DNA from: Yoonia tamlensis
GTDB taxonomy: Bacteria; Pseudomonadota; Alphaproteobacteria; Rhodobacterales; Rhodobacteraceae
Assembly: GCF_900115105.1 (NCBI RefSeq)
Contig: NZ_FOYP01000001.1
Span: 1,700,097-1,764,096, forward strand
Reading direction: 5' to 3'
DNA length: 64,000 nucleotides
A program made the position numbers and the translations under genes. Positions 59,863-64,000 of this stretch are shown in pieces. The notes beneath the pieces were generated by a model that worked only from the letters and a program-made list of their open reading frames with translations, had not been told where the DNA came from and did no database searches. Numbering within the stretch: position 1 is the first letter of the stretch; every line of letters begins with the position of its first letter.

Positions 59863-61017
59863 TTATAACCCAGCGGTCGTAACGCGCGCCGTGACAAACG
59901 GCAGTTGCACCAGCCTTAAGAAACGCTCGAATTCATTGGCAGAGGCACCCGCCACATACAAGATATCGTCAGGCAAGATCTCGAACTGGCGCGCAAGAAA
60001 CAAGCTGTTCGGGTCGCGGAGGTCGGCACTATAAACGACATTTACTGTCGATTGCCCTGCCGCGGCGACAAATGCAGGATCAAGCACCGTAGCAATCGCT
60101 GCCGGCTCTTGTCGCAAGATGAATACGCCGCTCGGGTCCGCGCGTGTTTGCGCCAGACCGCCTGCTTTTGCAACGGCCTTTTCCAGTGTTAACCGCAACG
60201 TATCAAACGGGATCAGCGCGTTTTGCCCCGTCGCGCCAAGCGCCGTAAACGTGCGCGGCGTGCGGGTCAGCGAAATCGTATCACCGCGCGTCACCGTGAT
60301 GTTTTCACGCGGGATGCGCACGACCGAATCCATTGGCACAGACATGATGCGGCCCTGTCGCGTAAGGGTCACCGTGACCTCGTGCAGTTCCTCGCCTGCA
60401 CCACCTGCGGCGGCGATCACATCCAGCAACCGGTCGCCGCCCCGCGACAACGCAATGCGCGCGCCCCCGACACCGGTGCCACTTACCGTGACAAAATTCG
60501 AACTGTTATCCGTCACGGTCACGATGACTTGCGGATCAATCGCCTTGCCAGCCAAAGACGCGACAATGCGGCGTTCGATTTCAGCCAGTGTTTGGCCTGC
60601 GACAACGACCCTGCCCGCATAGGGTACGGAAATGGCGCCGTCATGGTCGACCTCTTGCACCGGAAACGTGACACTATTGGCGCCGCTGCCGGTTTCGGGC
60701 GTGCCGCTCGCAAATAGCCCGCCGCTGCCCGCCTCCCAGAGGGTCACCGCGAGACTGTCGCCGATACCCACCGCGAAAACCTGTGGTGCTGGCGTCGCGC
60801 CAAAATGTCCATGCAGGCTTTGGGTTGCGCGCCCGGAAACGGCTTCAATGACTTGCGGCGATATGGGTGCCACGATGAACCCCGCCGTTTGCATCGGTGC
60901 TGACGGAGCTTGGGTCTGTGCAAGACTTTGGGCGGTCGGGCCTGCACCCGGCATGCTTGCGCAGGCTTGCAATAATGCGACACACAAAAGGACACTAGAT
61001 TTTTGGTGAATGTTCAC
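59863..61017 (-). CDS. Polysaccharide export outer-membrane lipoprotein (Wza/KpsD-like)
   Basis: A 384-residue lipoprotein with lipobox LLQAC near residue 18. It has an early Poly_export domain (FAVGIGDSLAVTLWEAGSGGLF, GAISVPYAGRVVVAGQTLAEIERRIVASLAGKAIDPQVIVTV) and then two SLBB-type units (VSGTGVGGARIALSRGGDRLLDVIAAAGG, and FTALGATGQNALIPFDTLRLTLEKAVAKAGGL). It forms the outer-membrane channel for the ABC-exported polysaccharide. The GTG start at 61017 has AAAGAGG upstream; the longer frame with ATG is rejected. The sulfotransferase-like gene follows after 2 bp. Confidence 0.92.
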   Translation of the reverse strand: MNIHQKSSVLLCVALLQACASMPGAGPTAQSLAQTQAPSAPMQTAGFIVAPISPQVIEAVSGRATQSLHGHFGATPAPQVFAVGIGDSLAVTLWEAGSGGLFASGTPETGSGANSVTFPVQEVDHDGAISVPYAGRVVVAGQTLAEIERRIVASLAGKAIDPQVIVTVTDNSSNFVTVSGTGVGGARIALSRGGDRLLDVIAAAGGAGEELHEVTVTLTRQGRIMSVPMDSVVRIPRENITVTRGDTISLTRTPRTFTALGATGQNALIPFDTLRLTLEKAVAKAGGLAQTRADPSGVFILRQEPAAIATVLDPAFVAAAGQSTVNVVYSADLRDPNSLFLARQFEILPDDILYVAGASANEFERFLRLVQLPFVTARVTTAGL

Positions 61018-61126
61018 ATGTACCTCTTTCAAAGTGCCTTTGGTTGAACACCAACTATGGCCAGTTGGCCCGACCATGTGCAAGCCCGAAGCGTGAACCT
61101 ATGCCCGCGTGCGGATACATCGCAGT

Positions 61127-62017
61127 TCATCCGCGCTTCACCAGCTTGCCAATTACTTGCAAGCCATAGCGCATTAAACCAAATGGGTTCTTGCCACGGT
61201 TGCGACGCAGTTTTTTGCGCCACACCACATGCGTCGGCCGTTCGTCAAACCCGTATGCGCGACGGCGGCGGCCGGTTTCTTGTAGTAGCGCACGCAAAAT
61301 TGGCTTGGGCATGATGTTGTGGAAATGGGCAATGGGCTTTGGCCATTCAGCGGCGCGCATATTTACCAGATCTGCCGTCCAGTGAATCGGCGACGGGGAT
61401 GGCATCGCATGAATCTGATGCCGTCCACCAGCAATCCCAAATGCCAGCTCGTCATTTGCAAAAGGTATCATTAGCGGGTCTAGCTGTTCCAGTTCCGCAT
61501 AAACCCGCACCGCGTCATGCATGACCTTTTGGGCGGTGCGGCGCGTATAGCAAAAGGCACCTGCGTGGTTCTTGAAAAACTGATCCGTTTTGAAGTGTTT
61601 GCAAAGAAAACCAATGTTTGCGCCATGAAATCTAGGGAGTTCATGCGCCTGCCGCAGCTCTCCTATCATCGTCAGCCCGTCGTTGAATGCATATGCACGC
61701 AACCGGTCCAAAGGTGCCACAACGATGCAGTCGGCATCAATAAACACAGCATGCGCAAGCGGCGCATGATCCCCGAGCGCGCATTTTGATAGAAAACCGC
61801 GGTTCACCCCCTCTGGCAACACAACGATCCGGTCAAACGCTCCCGCATAGCGCCCCTGCACAAAGTCCCGACCAGCAACATCTGTCATCAAGACAACAGG
61901 GTCTTGGTGGAATTGCCTGATCGACAGCGCGAGGTCGACCGCCATTTCAAAATAATGCGGCGCGCCAGTCGCGATTGTCACAAAGCCAAACGGCAGCAGG
62001 TCAGCAGGGTCTTCCAA
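61127..62017 (-). CDS. Glycosyltransferase, GT8-like nucleotide-sugar transferase
   Basis: A 296-residue GT-A-type protein: VTIATGAPHYFEMAVDLALSIRQFH, DHAPLAHAVFIDADCIVVAPLDRL with a DxD metal motif near residue 93, and HGANIGFLCKHFKTDQFF. Late PIHWTADLVNMRAAEWPKPIAHFHNIMPKP holds the second-half conserved HF pattern. The fold resembles GT8/glycogenin-like transferases, but the assignment is from motifs only. It is transcribed toward wza with a 109-bp gap. It may add a side-chain sugar to the exported polymer. Confidence 0.75.
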   Translation of the reverse strand: MEDPADLLPFGFVTIATGAPHYFEMAVDLALSIRQFHQDPVVLMTDVAGRDFVQGRYAGAFDRIVVLPEGVNRGFLSKCALGDHAPLAHAVFIDADCIVVAPLDRLRAYAFNDGLTMIGELRQAHELPRFHGANIGFLCKHFKTDQFFKNHAGAFCYTRRTAQKVMHDAVRVYAELEQLDPLMIPFANDELAFGIAGGRHQIHAMPSPSPIHWTADLVNMRAAEWPKPIAHFHNIMPKPILRALLQETGRRRRAYGFDERPTHVVWRKKLRRNRGKNPFGLMRYGLQVIGKLVKRG

Positions 62018-62116
62018 AGTGAGCGTTCATTCATGCGACCGCGAGCCTCAAGTTAGCTTGTTCGCAGTGGTGGTCAGGGATAGCTTCTTGGTCAGAGTTA
62101 CTAGGAATAACCGCCC

Positions 62117-63091
62117 ATGTCATGTGTATTCGATGAAACCCATTACCGCGTTTTTGTCACCCGCCCGACTGTCCCCAGCCGTGGCACAATAATCTACTAC
62201 CAACTTGTCGGGCCGCGCGACCCCGATACAGGTTTTGCGCCCAAACGCGCGCCAAGCGACAAGAATTTTATCACCTCTGCGGGGTATACTGCTGTGATGG
62301 TACAGCCAGCACGCCAAGACTGGTTTCAACACGAAAGCTTTGACGCGGCACTCGACGCGATCCGGCGCATCCCCGACTTGCCGCGGCCATGGCTCAGCTA
62401 CGGGACAAGCATGGGCGGCTATGGTGCAATTGTTGGCGCCGCCGCGCTTGAGGCCGATTTTTTCCTGAGTGGCTCGCCCCAGGCGTCGATCAATGACGCT
62501 TATATGCGCAAGATTAAGGACGGCCGCTGGCGTCCCGGGCGCGCATTCTATCGCGTCGATCCCATTCGAAATGGCGCTTGCGCAGGCACAAAGGGGGTCG
62601 TTTTGTGTGATCCGCTCCATGCGGCCGACCAGAAACATGCTCTGACGATCCTGCGCAATACTGACTCACAGCAGATCAATTGCCCCGGGACCGCACATTT
62701 TGGAATTGTCCGCATGATGCGCGACGTCGGGTTCGAAAATTTCACCGAACAGTTATTCGACGTCATGGCCGGCAAAGAAACGCTTGCCGCCTTTGTCAAT
62801 CGCGCGCGCCAGACATTTGATGCCTCTATTCCAGGTGCCTTTTTCAAGGCGGATCCCGCGACGCAACAAGACATGGTTGCCACGCTGGGTGCAGATGCGA
62901 TCTTGCAAAGCACCCACATTTCGGCGCTCGCGGATCATCTCAATAGAATGCCTTCTGTTGAATACGCGAAGCTACTGGTCGGACTTCTTCCGCATGTCGC
63001 CAAAGGTGGCGCAAGCAATTATGTAAAACGGGTCATCGGCGAAGCGGATATGGATTATCTGCTGGAAACTTCCGAAGCGGGTGCGGCCTAG
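62117..63091 (+). CDS. Alpha/beta-hydrolase-like protein
   Basis: A 324-residue protein with a nucleophile elbow GTSMGGYGA near residue 94 (GxSxGG), in PRPWLSYGTSMGGYGAIVGAAALEADFFLSGSPQ, and strand sequences of an alpha/beta fold before it. A late GTAHFGIVRMMRDVG could supply the catalytic His. The C-terminal third is helical and lacks known motifs. ATG 62117 follows AGGAAT. It is divergent from the GT8-like gene at the edge of the polysaccharide locus. A depolymerase, acetyl-esterase or recognition role is possible; no specific family is claimed. Confidence 0.7.
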   Translation: MSCVFDETHYRVFVTRPTVPSRGTIIYYQLVGPRDPDTGFAPKRAPSDKNFITSAGYTAVMVQPARQDWFQHESFDAALDAIRRIPDLPRPWLSYGTSMGGYGAIVGAAALEADFFLSGSPQASINDAYMRKIKDGRWRPGRAFYRVDPIRNGACAGTKGVVLCDPLHAADQKHALTILRNTDSQQINCPGTAHFGIVRMMRDVGFENFTEQLFDVMAGKETLAAFVNRARQTFDASIPGAFFKADPATQQDMVATLGADAILQSTHISALADHLNRMPSVEYAKLLVGLLPHVAKGGASNYVKRVIGEADMDYLLETSEAGAA

Positions 63092-63344
63092 CGACGGCCG
63101 GCGCGCCTTGCGGATTTACGGTGCTGCGCGTTTTGCGATGCGACCCATCGCCCTTGCGCCGCCCGTGATTTGCCGCATCAAAGGGCAAAACGGCGGAGAC
63201 AGTATGCACTGCGCCAATTTATCCCACGTAGAAACGCGTATCCTTTATTGCTCCTTTAGCCCCAAGGCATTAGAACCAGCCCAAAGCTGCGTCATTCTTC
63301 GGAATCGGCGCACCTGAAAGGTAGCCAACTTGAGGAGAGCCACA

Positions 63345-64000
63345 ATGGCAGATGCAGCCATCCACGGCGATGAACATCACGACGACCGGGGGTTCTTTAC
63401 CCGGTGGTTTATGTCGACAAATCATAAAGATATCGGGATCTTGTACCTGTTTGTAGCAGGGGCGCTGGGTTTCGTATCCGTCTTGTTCACCGTTTATATG
63501 CGGCTCGAACTGATGCACCCGGGTGTGCAATACATGTGTACCGAAGGTGCGCGTTTCATCGCCAATAGCGCTGAAACATGTACTCCCAACGGGCATCTGT
63601 GGAACGTGATGATCACCTATCACGGCGTTCTGATGATGTTCTTTGTGGTTATTCCGGCCCTTTTCGGTGGCTTTGGTAACTACCTGATGCCGCTACAAAT
63701 CGGCGCGCCAGACATGGCGTTCCCACGGCTGAACAACCTGTCATTCTGGATGTTTGTTGCGGGCGCCTCTATGGGCGTTGCATCATTGCTTTCACCAGGC
63801 GGCAACGGGCAGCTTGGCTCTGGTGTTGGCTGGGTACTTTACCCGCCGCTTTCAACCAATGAGGCCGGCATGTCGATGGATCTGGCGATCTTTGCGGTTC
63901 ACCTGTCTGGTGCCTCTTCGATCCTTGGTGCGATCAACATGATCACCACGTTCCTGAACATGCGCGCACCTGGTATGACGCTGCACAAGGTGCCGCTGTT
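63345..64000 (+). CDS. ctaD: Cytochrome c oxidase subunit I, aa3-type, 3' truncated
   Basis: N-terminal 218 residues of the proton-pumping terminal oxidase subunit. The start [36 protein letters not shown] is typical of Paracoccus/Rhodobacter Cta[44 protein letters not shown] includes the His ligand of low-spin heme a and the D-channel region. [29 protein letters not shown] follows. Ribosome site GAGGAGAG is at 63332-63339. The gene runs off the window end. The 253-bp upstream region should contain its promoter. Confidence 0.97.
   Translation, partial: MADAAIHGDEHHDDRGFFTRWFMSTNHKDIGILYLFVAGALGFVSVLFTVYMRLELMHPGVQYMCTEGARFIANSAETCTPNGHLWNVMITYHGVLMMFFVVIPALFGGFGNYLMPLQIGAPDMAFPRLNNLSFWMFVAGASMGVASLLSPGGNGQLGSGVGWVLYPPLSTNEAGMSMDLAIFAVHLSGASSILGAINMITTFLNMRAPGMTLHKVPL

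Noticed and set aside
1..64000. CRISPR arrays, insertion sequences or prophage genes
   Set aside because: No regularly spaced repeats, intact transposase, integrase or phage structural genes were seen in either strand.

Overview
The window looks like chromosomal DNA of an alphaproteobacterium of the Rhodobacterales (Roseobacter-group type). The basis is the protein families and their grouping: a two-subunit PntAB transhydrogenase, a Mn-type SitABCD transporter with a Fur-family box, a polyamine-type ABC operon with a DUF1330 gene, a split PqiA pair followed by an MCE protein, and a Paracoccus-like aa3 oxidase subunit I. Coding density is high, 4-bp stop/start overlaps are frequent, and TTG and GTG starts are common. 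Species was not determined.

Layout. 0-3.4 kb: end of a peptide-type ABC permease gene, a phospholipase D-like gene, a secreted cysteine-rich protein, a tiny membrane protein and an NsrR-like Rrf2 regulator. 3.4-13 kb: pntAB, a methyltransferase-like membrane protein, an SDR-DUF1304-kynureninase operon, a YihY/BrkB membrane protein, a P-loop kinase and an orphan TRAP permease pair. 13-17 kb: pqiA1-pqiA2-pqiB-pqiC envelope lipid-transport operon. 17-25 kb: sugar dehydrogenase/isomerase pair, tungstate transporter (tupBCA) and manganese-type transporter (sitABCD). 25-30.5 kb: polyamine-type ABC operon. 30.5-37 kb: AEC transporter and a housekeeping run (metallo-hydrolase, TatD, HolB, Tmk, D-Ala-D-Ala carboxypeptidase, SPOR lipoprotein). 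A tRNA-Ser(UGA) gene lies at 37.2 kb.

Downstream of the tRNA the content becomes accessory: a broken rtcB remnant, a small outer-membrane beta-barrel protein, and a seven-gene leftward operon (48.1 to 39.0 kb). This operon encodes four diverged paralogous acyl/aryl-AMP ligase-like proteins, a DUF98 chorismate-lyase-like protein, a flavin monooxygenase and a cytochrome P450. All four ligase paralogues keep the ATP-binding motifs but have lost the C-terminal A10 lysine needed for adenylation. I do not recognise this operon as a described pathway, and it is the best candidate here for an undescribed system.

From 48 to 63 kb lies a surface-polysaccharide locus. It holds glycosyltransferases (GT4-, GT2-, cellulose-synthase- and GT8-like), an ABC export system (a TPR-KpsM fusion, KpsT and a KpsE-like protein), an HprK-like P-loop protein coupled to it, a Wza/KpsD-like lipoprotein and two sulfotransferase-like proteins. 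The likely product is an exported, possibly sulfated, polysaccharide. The window ends inside ctaD.
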